Part shown: piece by piece, positions 16,235 through 25,410 of the stretch
Position numbering within the stretch: the first letter of the stretch is position 1
Layout of the letters: every line of letters starts with the position of its first letter
From: an uncultured Clostridia bacterium
GTDB taxonomy: Bacteria; Bacillota; Clostridia; Oscillospirales; Oscillospiraceae
Reading direction: 5' to 3'
DNA: 36,112 nt
Assembly (NCBI GenBank): GCA_945486035.1
Contig: CALYTB010000006.1
Span: forward strand, 1 to 36,112
The notes under the pieces: generated by a model
Database searches by the model: none
What the model was told of the DNA's origin: nothing
Seen by the model: the letters and a program-made list of their open reading frames with translations, nothing else
Position numbers and translations under genes: made by a program

Positions 16235-17167
16235 TTATTTGTAGTCTAGAATCGTCTTGGCAATATAGATGGGGCGATTTTTGGATTGCTCAAAGATCCG
16301 GCCCACATATTCCCCCACAATTCCAATGCAGAACAGTTCAACGCAGCCGAAGAAGAGAATTAAGACGATGATGGTGGTATAGCCGGGGATGGGGATGTCC
16401 CAGATCAGTTTTTCCAGGACCACCCAGATCAGATAAAATACAGCCGCGACACCGCTGACGGTGCCCAGGCAGGTGGCCAGCCGCAAGGGCGCGGTGGAAT
16501 AGCCGATGATTCCTTCCACGGCGTAGTTCAGCAGCTTCCAGAAATTCCACTTGGAAGCGCCGTTGGCCCGGGGACAGGCGGTGTAGGGGATGAAGCAGGT
16601 ATCGTATCCCACCCAGGCAAAAATTCCCTTGGAAAAGCGGTGATATTCTGTCAGCTCCAGGATGCTGTCTCGGACACTGCGGCGGAAGGTGCGGAAATCG
16701 CTGGCATCGCTCTGGAGCGAAACTCGGGACAGCTTGTTGATGATGGCGTAAAAGCATTTTTTGAAGAAGGACAGAACCTTTCCCTCTCTGCGGCGGTCCT
16801 GGTAGGCGGCCACAACGTCATACTGGGGCTGTTCGTCCAGAATCTTTACCATTTCCCGGACGATCTCCGGTCGCTGCTGAAGATCCGCATCGATGAGGGC
16901 AATGTACTCCCCGTCGGCGTGCTGAAGTCCTGCGTACAATCCGGCTTCCTTCCCAAAATTCCGGGAGAAGGAGATCACCTTTACGGGGCACTTCTGAGCG
17001 GCATGGAGCTTCTTAAGATTATGAAGTGTTGCATCCTTGGAGCCGTCATCAACAAACACGATTTCGTAATCATAGCCGCAGCCATCAAAGGCGGACAGAA
17101 CCGCATCCTGGAAAGGAGCTACATTCTCTGCTTCGTTATAGCAAGGGACAACAAGGGACAGCTTCAT
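16235..17167 (-). CDS. GT2-family glycosyltransferase, polyprenyl-phosphate sugar transferase (GtrB/DPM1-like)
   Basis: LSLVVPCYNEAENV, IVFVDDGSKDAT, GEYIALIDADLQQRPE, two C-terminal TM helices, YVGRIFEQSKNRPIYI. Confidence 0.92.
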   Translation of the reverse strand: MKLSLVVPCYNEAENVAPFQDAVLSAFDGCGYDYEIVFVDDGSKDATLHNLKKLHAAQKCPVKVISFSRNFGKEAGLYAGLQHADGEYIALIDADLQQRPEIVREMVKILDEQPQYDVVAAYQDRRREGKVLSFFKKCFYAIINKLSRVSLQSDASDFRTFRRSVRDSILELTEYHRFSKGIFAWVGYDTCFIPYTACPRANGASKWNFWKLLNYAVEGIIGYSTAPLRLATCLGTVSGVAAVFYLIWVVLEKLIWDIPIPGYTTIIVLILFFGCVELFCIGIVGEYVGRIFEQSKNRPIYIAKTILDYK

Positions 17168-17221
17168 GGGAATCACCTCAAAATGAATGTAACCCTATTA
17201 TATGTGTGTCAATTCCGGCTG

Positions 17222-18619
17222 TCAAGACAGTTTCAGGGAGGACTTATACAGCCATTTCCTGCCGCGGAAGCGAATGAAGAAGCCAACATCCCGCACTGCC
17301 CAGGAAATCCATGTGGCAATCCACACGCCCCACAACCCCAAACCGGCTGGAATGGCCAGGAAGTATCCAAGCGCGATGGTAATCAGCCACAGAACGCTGA
17401 GGGACAGCACGGTGGGGTACACCGTATCGCTGGCAGCCCGAAGCGTATTGGGCAGGGTATTGGAGCTTGGCCAGAACAGCATCAGGGCAGGGAGGGTAGC
17501 GTACAGGATTTTTCGGGCAGAGGCATAGGCCTCCGGCGAAGGGTTGTATTGCTTCAGAAGTACCGGGAGCAGCGGGAAAACAATGACTACGGTCGCTACA
17601 AGAAGAATCAGAGCAATCTGGTTGCAGCGCCGGCCATACTGGTAGGCTTCCTCGTATTTCCGCGCGCCGATGCAGCGGCCCACCACGGTAACCGTAAGGG
17701 CGCAGGCGGCGGAAGCGGGTGCGTAGAGCAGGCTGAGCAGAGAATTTGTAATGGCCTGGGTCGCGATTGCAGTCGTGCCGAGATGAATCATGTACATCTG
17801 GGCCACGATGGCCCCAAGGCAGGAGCATATCTGCTCCATGCCAAGGGGAATGCTGATGTGGAGGGTCTCACGGAGTACCGACCGGTCATACACAAATACC
17901 TCCCGCGGACGCAGCCTTACGGGCGGGCGCCAGGCAAGCAAAAGAACAACAGAGACGGCTGCTCCCAGGAACCGTGCCAGGATCAGCGCCGCCGCGCTTC
18001 CCTTGATGTCCAGGTGGAGAATATTCAGAAACAGAATGCTGAATACAAGGTAGGCGGCATTGATGATAATGCTCAGCACCAGGCAGCGCCTGGATTCCCC
18101 AAGCCCCCGCAAAATGGCAAAGGAGGCGGTATATACCGTAAAAATCAGGTTTGACCATGCGCTTCCGGTGAGAAAGGCACAGGCTTTTTCCATAACCTCC
18201 GGCTGGGCATCCGGATAGATAAGACGCAGAATCGGACCGGGCATCAGCAGAAACGGCAGGCATACCGCCGCGCCGATTCCGACGGTCAGCCAGAGAGTCA
18301 TGCCAATGGATTTTCTCAAAAGAGCGGAATCCTTCTTCCCACAGCACTGGGCGACAATAACCGTGCCGCCGGAGCTGATTCCGCTGAAAAGACATACAAC
18401 CAGGTTGTTAATCGGGCCGACAAGGGATGTTGCTGCCACTGAAGTTTCGCCGTTTTTGCTGATCAGAGCAGTAATCAGCACACCAATGAAGGTGATGGAC
18501 ATTGCGTCCAGGACTCCGGGGATGATGAGATTCAGAATTTCCTGCCAGGTAAACACGGAACCGGACAGTGTCCGGGTTAGATAACGGTCCAAACAGCGCT
18601 GGACCTGTTTCTGACTCAT
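17222..18619 (-). CDS. MATE family efflux transporter
   Basis: 12-TM MatE architecture (IPGVLDAMSITFIGVLITALIS..., VAATSLVGPINNLV). Start corrected to ATG at 18619 with a GGAGG Shine-Dalgarno. Confidence 0.88.
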   Translation of the reverse strand: MSQKQVQRCLDRYLTRTLSGSVFTWQEILNLIIPGVLDAMSITFIGVLITALISKNGETSVAATSLVGPINNLVVCLFSGISSGGTVIVAQCCGKKDSALLRKSIGMTLWLTVGIGAAVCLPFLLMPGPILRLIYPDAQPEVMEKACAFLTGSAWSNLIFTVYTASFAILRGLGESRRCLVLSIIINAAYLVFSILFLNILHLDIKGSAAALILARFLGAAVSVVLLLAWRPPVRLRPREVFVYDRSVLRETLHISIPLGMEQICSCLGAIVAQMYMIHLGTTAIATQAITNSLLSLLYAPASAACALTVTVVGRCIGARKYEEAYQYGRRCNQIALILLVATVVIVFPLLPVLLKQYNPSPEAYASARKILYATLPALMLFWPSSNTLPNTLRAASDTVYPTVLSLSVLWLITIALGYFLAIPAGLGLWGVWIATWISWAVRDVGFFIRFRGRKWLYKSSLKLS

Positions 18620-18848
18620 TTTGATGCAGCCTCCAATTGCTTGGGAAGCTCTGATTCGTTTGGGTTTCGCTGTGGCAGCCATACATCGCCCACAGCTCCC
18701 GCTGGTGGAATCAGGGCATCCTGTGATGTCCCGAAGAGGATAGCACGGTTTGGATGCTTTGTCAATTCGGTACATTCTTAAATATTCCTTGTGTTTTTCT
18801 TCCGAACATTGTTCATTATTTGAGGGTAAAATCATTAGGCACTTGGAG

Positions 18849-18877
18849 TTGACATCCGGGAAAAACTGTGATATCTT
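18849..18877 (+). promoter_or_regulatory. Promoter of the valS T-box transcript
   Basis: TTGACA-17 nt-TATCTT. Confidence 0.75.
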
Positions 18878-18883
18878 ATGAAT

Positions 18884-19117
18884 ATTAATGTGAGGAAGGG
18901 GAGGTTCCGCTCCCGATCCCAGTCAGAGAGTGCGCGTTTGGTGCGAGCGCATGTGGGTAGAAGCGGATGGTCGCCCTGGAGCAGCCGTTCCTGAAGGTAC
19001 AGTAGGGAGGCCGGGTCAGCCCGATACAGCTTTTTGAGTGCCCCAAGGGGAATTCAGGTGGTACCGCGGAAATGTAGTTTTCGCCCTGAACACGGCTTCG
19101 TGTTCAGGGCGTTTTTT
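18884..19117 (+). ncRNA. T-box leader upstream of valS
   Basis: AGAGAG / GGTGCGAG Stem I elements, T-box sequence AATTCAGGTGGTACCGCGGA (19051-19070), terminator CGCCCTGAACACGGCTTCGTGTTCAGGGCGTTTTTT. Confidence 0.92.
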
Positions 19118-19137
19118 CATAAAAAGGAGTGAAGGAA

Positions 19138-21780
19138 ATGACAAGAGAATTGCCGAAGGTGTATGAGCCTCAGCAGGTTGAGTCCAGAATCTACGATATG
19201 TGGATGGAGGGAGGCTATTTCCACGCGGAAAAGGATGTGAGCAAGAAGCCCTTTACCATTGTGATGCCGCCTCCCAATGTTACCGGACAGCTTCACATGG
19301 GCCATGCCATGGACGCGACCTTGCAGGATACCCTGATCCGCTTTAAGCGGATGCAGGGCTACAACGCCCTGTGGCTTCCCGGTGTTGACCATGCCGGTAT
19401 CGCTACGCAGATCAAGGTGGAAGAGGAGCTGCGCAAGGATGGGCTGACCCGCTATGATCTGGGACGGGAAAAGTTCCTGGAGCGTGTTTGGGACTGGAAG
19501 CACAAGTACGGCAACCGAATTGTGGAACAGCAGAAGAAGCTGGGAGCCAGTTGTGATTGGGACCGGGCCCGGTTTACCATGGACGAGGGCTGTTCCAAGG
19601 CTGTCCGGGAAGTGTTTGTCTCCCTGTACGAAAAGGGCCTAATCTACAAGGGCAGCCGGATCATCAACTGGTGCCCCCACTGTGTTACCGCCCTGTCCGA
19701 TGCCGAGGTGGAATATGTGGATAAGCCTGGCCACCTGTGGCATATTCGCTATCCTCTGGCGGACGGCAGTGGGGATGTGGTGGTGGCCACAACCCGGCCG
19801 GAAACCATGCTGGGCGATACCGGTGTCTGCGTCAACCCCAACGACGAGCGTTACAAGGACATCGTGGGAAAGAATGTGATCCTGCCTCTTGTGAATAAGG
19901 AGATTCCCGTGGTGGCCGACGATTACGCCGAGATGGAATTCGGCACCGGCTGCGTGAAGATGACCCCTGCCCATGATCCCAACGACTTTGAGGTGGGTCT
20001 GCGCCACAACCTGGAGGTCATCCGTGTGCTCGATGACAACGGTAAGGTCAATGAGTTTGGCGGAAAATATCAGGGTATGGACCGCTATGATGCCCGGAAG
20101 GCCATTGTGGCCGATCTGGAAGCCGGCGGATATCTGGTAAAGGTGGACGATTACAGCCACAACGTGGGCACCTGCTATCGCTGCCACCGGGATGTGGAGC
20201 CTATCATCTCCGCTCAGTGGTTTGTGAAGATGAAGCCCCTGGCCGAAGAGGCCATCCGTGTGGTGAAGGAGGGGGAGACCAGGTTTGTCCCCGACCGATT
20301 CAGCAAGACCTATCTGAACTGGATGGAGAACGTCCGCGATTGGTGCATTTCCCGTCAGCTGTGGTGGGGCCACCAGATTCCCGCCTGGACCTGTGCGGAT
20401 TGCGGTCATATTACGGTGTCCCGGGAGGATGTGTGCCGCTGCGGGAAGTGCGGCAGCGAAAAGATCGAACGGGATCCCGATGTGCTGGACACCTGGTTCT
20501 CTTCCGCCCTCTGGCCCTTTGAAACCTTGGGCTGGCCCGAAAAGACGGAAGACCTGGACTATTTCTATCCTACGGATGTTTTGGTCACCGGCTACGATAT
20601 TATTTTCTTCTGGGTAGCGAGAATGATCTTCTCCGGCTGTGAGCACACCGGGAAAACGCCTTTCCACACGGTTCTGATTCATGGCCTGGTTCGGGATGAC
20701 AAGGGCCGGAAGATGAGTAAATCCCTTGGAAACGGCATCGATCCGCTGGAAATGATCGAAAAGTATGGTTGCGATGCCCTGCGGATGAACATGGTCACCG
20801 GCAATTCTCCCGGAAATGATATGCGTTTCTACGTGGAGCGCTGTGAGGCCATGCGCAATTTCGCCAACAAGCTCTGGAATGCCTCCCGTTATGTGATGAT
20901 GAACCTCCATGAGGATGCGGTGAATGCGCTTCCTCCTATGGAGAAGCTGGAAATTGCGGACAAGTGGGTGCTTTCCAAGCTGAACACCCTGATTTCCGAG
21001 GTCACCGATAATCTGGAGCGGTATGAGTTGGGCGTGGCTGTCCAGAAGGTGTACGACTTTATCTGGGACACCTACTGCGATTGGTATATTGAGCTGACCA
21101 AGGCGCGGCTGTACTCTGAGGATGACGGCCGGAAGCAAACAGCGATTCAGGTTCTGGTGTATGTACTGGATCAGGTGCTGCGGCTTCTGCACCCGTTTAT
21201 GCCCTTCATCACCGAGGAAATCTGGCAGAGTCTGCCCCATGACGGAAGCGCTCTGATCGCGGCAAAGTGGCCGGAGTATCGGGAGGATTTGGCATTCAAG
21301 ACCGAGGAAGCTCACATGGAATCCGTGATGAACGCCATCCGTGCCATCCGCAACCGCAGAGCGGATATGAATGTGCCGCCTTCCAAAAAGGCCGCGCTGT
21401 ATGTGCTGACCTCCAAGCCTCAGGTCTTTACCGAGGGGGAAGGCTTTATTCAGAGACTGGCTTATGCGGACTGCGTTACGCTGCTGGAGCGGGAACCCGA
21501 AAACCTGGACGGTATGGTGACCTGTGCCACTGCGGATGCCAAGCTCTATATCCCCATGGGACAGCTGGTGGATGTGGCCAAGGAGCTGGAACGGATCGGC
21601 AAGGAACTGGAAAAGGCCCGGAAAAACCTTCAGTCCCTGGAGGGCAAGCTCTCCAACGAGAAGTTCGTGTCCCGCGCTCCCGAAGCGGTGGTGAACGCCG
21701 AACGGGAGAAGGCCCAGAAGGCCCGTGACCTGATTGACAGCCTGGAGCAGAGCGAGGAAGCACTGAAAAAGCTGGGGTAA
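19138..21780 (+). CDS. valS: Valyl-tRNA synthetase
   Basis: [16 protein letters not shown] (HIGH), [14 protein letters not shown] (KMSKS), C-terminal coiled coil; T-box leader. Confidence 0.98.
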   Translation: MTRELPKVYEPQQVESRIYDMWMEGGYFHAEKDVSKKPFTIVMPPPNVTGQLHMGHAMDATLQDTLIRFKRMQGYNALWLPGVDHAGIATQIKVEEELRKDGLTRYDLGREKFLERVWDWKHKYGNRIVEQQKKLGASCDWDRARFTMDEGCSKAVREVFVSLYEKGLIYKGSRIINWCPHCVTALSDAEVEYVDKPGHLWHIRYPLADGSGDVVVATTRPETMLGDTGVCVNPNDERYKDIVGKNVILPLVNKEIPVVADDYAEMEFGTGCVKMTPAHDPNDFEVGLRHNLEVIRVLDDNGKVNEFGGKYQGMDRYDARKAIVADLEAGGYLVKVDDYSHNVGTCYRCHRDVEPIISAQWFVKMKPLAEEAIRVVKEGETRFVPDRFSKTYLNWMENVRDWCISRQLWWGHQIPAWTCADCGHITVSREDVCRCGKCGSEKIERDPDVLDTWFSSALWPFETLGWPEKTEDLDYFYPTDVLVTGYDIIFFWVARMIFSGCEHTGKTPFHTVLIHGLVRDDKGRKMSKSLGNGIDPLEMIEKYGCDALRMNMVTGNSPGNDMRFYVERCEAMRNFANKLWNASRYVMMNLHEDAVNALPPMEKLEIADKWVLSKLNTLISEVTDNLERYELGVAVQKVYDFIWDTYCDWYIELTKARLYSEDDGRKQTAIQVLVYVLDQVLRLLHPFMPFITEEIWQSLPHDGSALIAAKWPEYREDLAFKTEEAHMESVMNAIRAIRNRRADMNVPPSKKAALYVLTSKPQVFTEGEGFIQRLAYADCVTLLEREPENLDGMVTCATADAKLYIPMGQLVDVAKELERIGKELEKARKNLQSLEGKLSNEKFVSRAPEAVVNAEREKAQKARDLIDSLEQSEEALKKLG

Positions 21781-21804
21781 TCTTCTCCGAAAATTGAAAA
21801 GCCC

Positions 21805-21850
21805 GCACAGCGGCAGATACATCCGTATCCGCTGCTGTGCGGTTTTTTAT
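21805..21850 (+). terminator. Terminator downstream of valS
   Basis: CCGCACAGCGGCAGATAC...GTATCCGCTGCTGTGCGGTTTTTT. Confidence 0.85.
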
Positions 21851-21862
21851 TCAGGAGAGCTG

Positions 21863-22717
21863 TTATGCGCCCTTGCGGATGGTGATGTCTCCGGAGGCGG
21901 CGCTGAAGTCAATACGGCAGTACCCATTGCCGCAGATATACTTCCTATCCTGATTTGTGGTCGGGAAGTCGGAGAAGAAATCCCCGCTCAAGGTGGATTT
22001 GTCCAGGGTAAATCCGGCATCGGCAGGAAGTGTCAAATCCAGGCCCCCGGAGGCGCTGTCCATGGAGATCCGGCTGGGGCAATTGTCCAGAATCCCACGG
22101 AAGCTGGCGGAGGCGGCATCACATTCCAATGTATCCAGCGTTCCGGTGAAGCGGATATCCCCGGACGCGGTATCCACATCCAGATCGGTTACCTGACAGT
22201 TTTCAAAAGTACACACACCGCTGGCACTGTTAAAGTCTGCCTCCCGGATCGTAAGATCCGAAATCGTAACATCTGCAGAGGCTACGTTCAGTTTTAATTC
22301 ATCGCAGCTCCAATCTCTGGGTACGGTGATTTCCAGATTCTTCCGCAGATTCCCGGATAATCCAAAGCTGGGAAAATTGCTGGTTTTGGTGTAGCGGATA
22401 GTGAGCTTACCGCCGGATTCTGATACCACCATCTGGTATTTGCTGTCTGTTACGCCGGTTTCCTGATAGGAAATGGAATCTGTATCACCGAGTTGGATGG
22501 TAATGCTTCCGGATACCCAGTCAATATCCAGCTCCCGGATACCGGAGGCGCTGGTACTACCGCTGCTGGTTACGGTGGCGGCAGTGTCGACATTATATAA
22601 CGAAAGACTTCTTCTCCCGGAAAAGAGGCCGAAAGAAAGACCGCATACCAGGATTCCCACCAGGACAAGAATGACAGCGCAGTACAGAACAATTCGGATG
22701 ATTGCGTTAGCTTTCAT
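21863..22717 (-). CDS. DUF4097-family beta-strand repeat membrane protein
   Basis: N-terminal TM then repeats such as VASADVTISDLTIREADFNSASGVCTFENCQVTDLDVDTASGDIRFTGTLDTLECDAASASFRG. Confidence 0.85.
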   Translation of the reverse strand: MKANAIIRIVLYCAVILVLVGILVCGLSFGLFSGRRSLSLYNVDTAATVTSSGSTSASGIRELDIDWVSGSITIQLGDTDSISYQETGVTDSKYQMVVSESGGKLTIRYTKTSNFPSFGLSGNLRKNLEITVPRDWSCDELKLNVASADVTISDLTIREADFNSASGVCTFENCQVTDLDVDTASGDIRFTGTLDTLECDAASASFRGILDNCPSRISMDSASGGLDLTLPADAGFTLDKSTLSGDFFSDFPTTNQDRKYICGNGYCRIDFSAASGDITIRKGA

Positions 22718-23360
22718 GATGATTTACCTCCACCAAATCGAGAATCGCTCTAACAAGTCCCTGAATTGCCGCAATGATGGGGAAGATAACCCAGGTAACG
22801 TACCAAGCCATTGTAGCAAAGCTGATGATGAAATATACCGCCAGTCCGATGGCCCAGATCAGACTGTTCACGCCTTTGCGAAGCTCCTGCCGGGGAGAGC
22901 GTTGGACACTGTCATCCTCTTCCTTCCGTTCTATCACGGCGGCCTTTTTTCTCCCCAGAAGAATCAAAATCGTCGCAATCGCCACAAGACTGATGGTTCC
23001 GCACAGACCTATGGTATCCATACCCATCTCACTGAGGATAATCAACGGAATGGGGCAGAGGATATACAGACCGATGGCCACTGCCCGGATAATCTTTTTG
23101 AAGGACGAATCACCAGTATCCGTTTCTTCCGGGGTGGGAGATTGCATGACAGCGGCGTACTCGGGTTTTCCACCAAGAATCTCGTTGATGTCGCCTATCC
23201 CACTCATGGCAAGCCGGTAAGCGGCTTCGGGGGGTTTCCCCTGGGCAATCAGATCATCGTAGCGATCCAGGGTGTTCTGAAGAATCTCCTGCTGGGTATC
23301 CGCGCAGTCCTGGGCACCCGCGAACAGAAGATTTACGTATTGAATCAATTGCTCTCTCAT
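22707..23360 (-). CDS. DUF1700-like membrane protein (permease-prefix type)
   Basis: MREQLIQYVNLLFAGAQDCADTQQEILQNTLDRYDDLIAQGKPPEAAYRLAMSGIGDINEILGG, then TM helices; ATGA overlap with padR. Confidence 0.8.
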   Translation of the reverse strand: MREQLIQYVNLLFAGAQDCADTQQEILQNTLDRYDDLIAQGKPPEAAYRLAMSGIGDINEILGGKPEYAAVMQSPTPEETDTGDSSFKKIIRAVAIGLYILCPIPLIILSEMGMDTIGLCGTISLVAIATILILLGRKKAAVIERKEEDDSVQRSPRQELRKGVNSLIWAIGLAVYFIISFATMAWYVTWVIFPIIAAIQGLVRAILDLVEVNHHES

Positions 23361-23695
23361 ATTCTTTCCTCCGTTTTCAAAAGTTGATTCATGATTTCCT
23401 TTGTTTCTTCCCATTCCCGCATCAGCTGATGGCAGGCATCCCGTCCGGCGGGGGTGATGGTATAGTACCTTCTCCGGGCTCCGGCTCCGCTGTCGCCCCA
23501 GTAGGATGCGATGCAGCCCTGCTCTTCCAACCGCTTAAACGCGGTGTAGAGCGTGGCCTCCTTCAGCTCAAACCGTCCATGGGATAGGGTGGAGATTGTT
23601 TTGTTGATTTCGTATCCGTAGCTGTCCGATTGGAGCAGCCGCGCCAGAATAATGGCATCCGTGTGCCCTCGAATCAGATCTCCGGCGATGGACAT
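23357..23695 (-). CDS. PadR family transcriptional regulator
   Basis: GDLIRGHTDAIILARLLQSDSYGYEINKTIS...LKEATLYTAFKRLEEQGCIASYWG...RRRYYTITPAGR. Confidence 0.93.
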   Translation of the reverse strand: MSIAGDLIRGHTDAIILARLLQSDSYGYEINKTISTLSHGRFELKEATLYTAFKRLEEQGCIASYWGDSGAGARRRYYTITPAGRDACHQLMREWEETKEIMNQLLKTEERI

Positions 23696-23717
23696 GCTGA
23701 CCCCTCCTTTCAAGCGG

Positions 23718-23746
23718 ATAATAACACAAGATACCTCACCTGTCAA
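23718..23746 (-). promoter_or_regulatory. Promoter of the padR-DUF1700-DUF4097 operon
   Basis: Minus strand TTGACA-17 nt-TATTAT. Confidence 0.8.
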
Positions 23747-23891
23747 GGTATATCAGAATTATTGACACATCCTGATAAAAAACCGACACATGGCTTCTAA
23801 ATAGGCTTTTTTTGAGATTACCTTATTCCGACTGAAAATGTAAAATGGAAGAATTATACTGAAAGACAGCAAAAATAAAGGAGGATGCTCT

Positions 23892-24209
23892 ATGCACTTT
23901 ACCAGCTTTCTGGAGGAGGGCCGCCTCACAGTGGCCCTCAACGGAGAAATTGACCACCACTGCGCAAAGGCCTATATTCAGGCCATTGCCGCGAAAATCG
24001 AAGCATACACTCCGGATGTCTGCATTCTGGATTTTCAGGATGTTTCCTTTGTGGATTCTTCCGGGATTGCGGTGGTGATCAACGCTCTGAGGAGCATGAC
24101 ACAAATCGAAGGGAAACTTCTGCTCACGGGTATTTCGCCCCAACCAATGCGGGTTTTCCGTGCATCCGGAATTGATAAACTTGTAGATATCAAGGAGGCG
24201 GTATCATGA
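23892..24209 (+). CDS. spoIIAA: Anti-sigma F factor antagonist SpoIIAA
   Basis: STAS domain with DVSFVDSSGIAVVI; first gene of a sigF operon. Confidence 0.93.
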   Translation: MHFTSFLEEGRLTVALNGEIDHHCAKAYIQAIAAKIEAYTPDVCILDFQDVSFVDSSGIAVVINALRSMTQIEGKLLLTGISPQPMRVFRASGIDKLVDIKEAVS

Positions 24210-24637
24210 AATTCAGCAATTATATGATTTTGGAATTTCCGAGTAAATCCACCAATGAAGCCTTTGCGCGTAGTGCGGTTGCCTGCTTTGCAGCACAGCT
24301 GGATCCAACATTGGAAGAACTGGGGGATATTCGGACAGCGGTTTCCGAGGCCGTTACCAACTGCATTGTTCACGCATACCCCGAGGAGCTGGGAACCATC
24401 ATCCTGCGATGCAGAATTCTGAAGGACAACACGCTGGACATCGTTGTGAAGGATAAAGGGGTTGGGATTGCGGATATTGAGCAGGCCCGAAGGCCCTCCT
24501 ACACCACGGGTGGCAGTGAGCGAAGCGGAATGGGATTTACCATTATGGAAAGCTTTATGTCCAGCCTGGAGATATCCTCCTGCCCGGGAAAAGGCACTAC
24601 GGTACATATGCGGCGAAAGCTATCAAGACGCCAATGA
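24206..24637 (+). CDS. spoIIAB: Anti-sigma F factor / serine kinase SpoIIAB
   Basis: GHKL kinase motifs AVSEAVTNCIVHAYP, VKDKGVGIADIEQAR, GMGFTIMESFM. Confidence 0.95.
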   Translation: MKFSNYMILEFPSKSTNEAFARSAVACFAAQLDPTLEELGDIRTAVSEAVTNCIVHAYPEELGTIILRCRILKDNTLDIVVKDKGVGIADIEQARRPSYTTGGSERSGMGFTIMESFMSSLEISSCPGKGTTVHMRRKLSRRQ

Positions 24638-25338
24638 GCAGCACGCTGGAGTTGATTGCAAGCGCGCAGGCGGGGGATGCAGAGGCATCGGAGAAATTGG
24701 TAACCGAGAATTCCGGACTGATTTGGTCCGTCACGCGCAGATTCATTGGCAGGGGAGTGGAACCGGATGATCTGTATCAGCTGGGGTGCCTGGGTTTTTT
24801 AAAGGCTGTTGAGGGTTTCGACTGTTCCTACGGCACCCAATTCTCGACCTACGCCGTGCCGAAGATCGCAGGAGAGATTCGCCGGTTTCTCCGGGATGAC
24901 GGTACGGTAAAGGTATCCAGAGGCCTGAAGGAGCAAGCCCTCACGATCCGCACGGCCAGGAATCGATTGACCGGCGCCCTCGGAAGAGAGCCAACGATTC
25001 AGGAAATCTCCAGACAGACAGGGCTGTCCCCGGAGGAAATCGCCCTGGCGGAGACTGCAACCTCCGCAACCGAATCCATCCAGCGGGAATCCGGGGATGA
25101 TGGCTTCTGCCTGGAGGATGTTTTGACGGATACCGAATCCGAGGAGCGGATGGTTGAGAAGATTTCCCTGCGGCAGGCAATTGATGGGCTGCCAGAACGG
25201 GAGCGTCTTGTGATTCGCCTGCGGTATTTTCATGGCCTGACCCAGCAGCGGGTTGCTAAGGTAATGTCAGTGAGTCAGGTTCAGGTTTCCAGGATTGAGA
25301 AAAAGGCGCTGGTTTTACTTCGGGAGCTGATGCAATAA
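24634..25338 (+). CDS. sigF: RNA polymerase sporulation sigma factor SigF
   Basis: DDLYQLGCLGFLKAVEGFDCSYGTQFSTYAVPKIAGEIRRFLRDDG; co-operonic with spoIIAA-spoIIAB. Confidence 0.95.
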   Translation: MSSTLELIASAQAGDAEASEKLVTENSGLIWSVTRRFIGRGVEPDDLYQLGCLGFLKAVEGFDCSYGTQFSTYAVPKIAGEIRRFLRDDGTVKVSRGLKEQALTIRTARNRLTGALGREPTIQEISRQTGLSPEEIALAETATSATESIQRESGDDGFCLEDVLTDTESEERMVEKISLRQAIDGLPERERLVIRLRYFHGLTQQRVAKVMSVSQVQVSRIEKKALVLLRELMQ

Positions 25339-25410
25339 ATTGTTCTTTACCTTTTGAGGAAAATGAAGTAAAATGGATGCATCCTCGATAAGACAAAGAC
25401 AGGTGAAGCT

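Noticed and set aside
16640-18154. 504-aa plus-strand ORF over the glycosyltransferase and MATE genes
   Set aside because: Antisense to two well-supported genes and spans their intergenic gap.
19639-21822. 727-aa minus-strand ORF opposite valS
   Set aside because: Antisense shadow of a confident valS; His/Gly/Gln-rich low-quality translation with no domain pattern.
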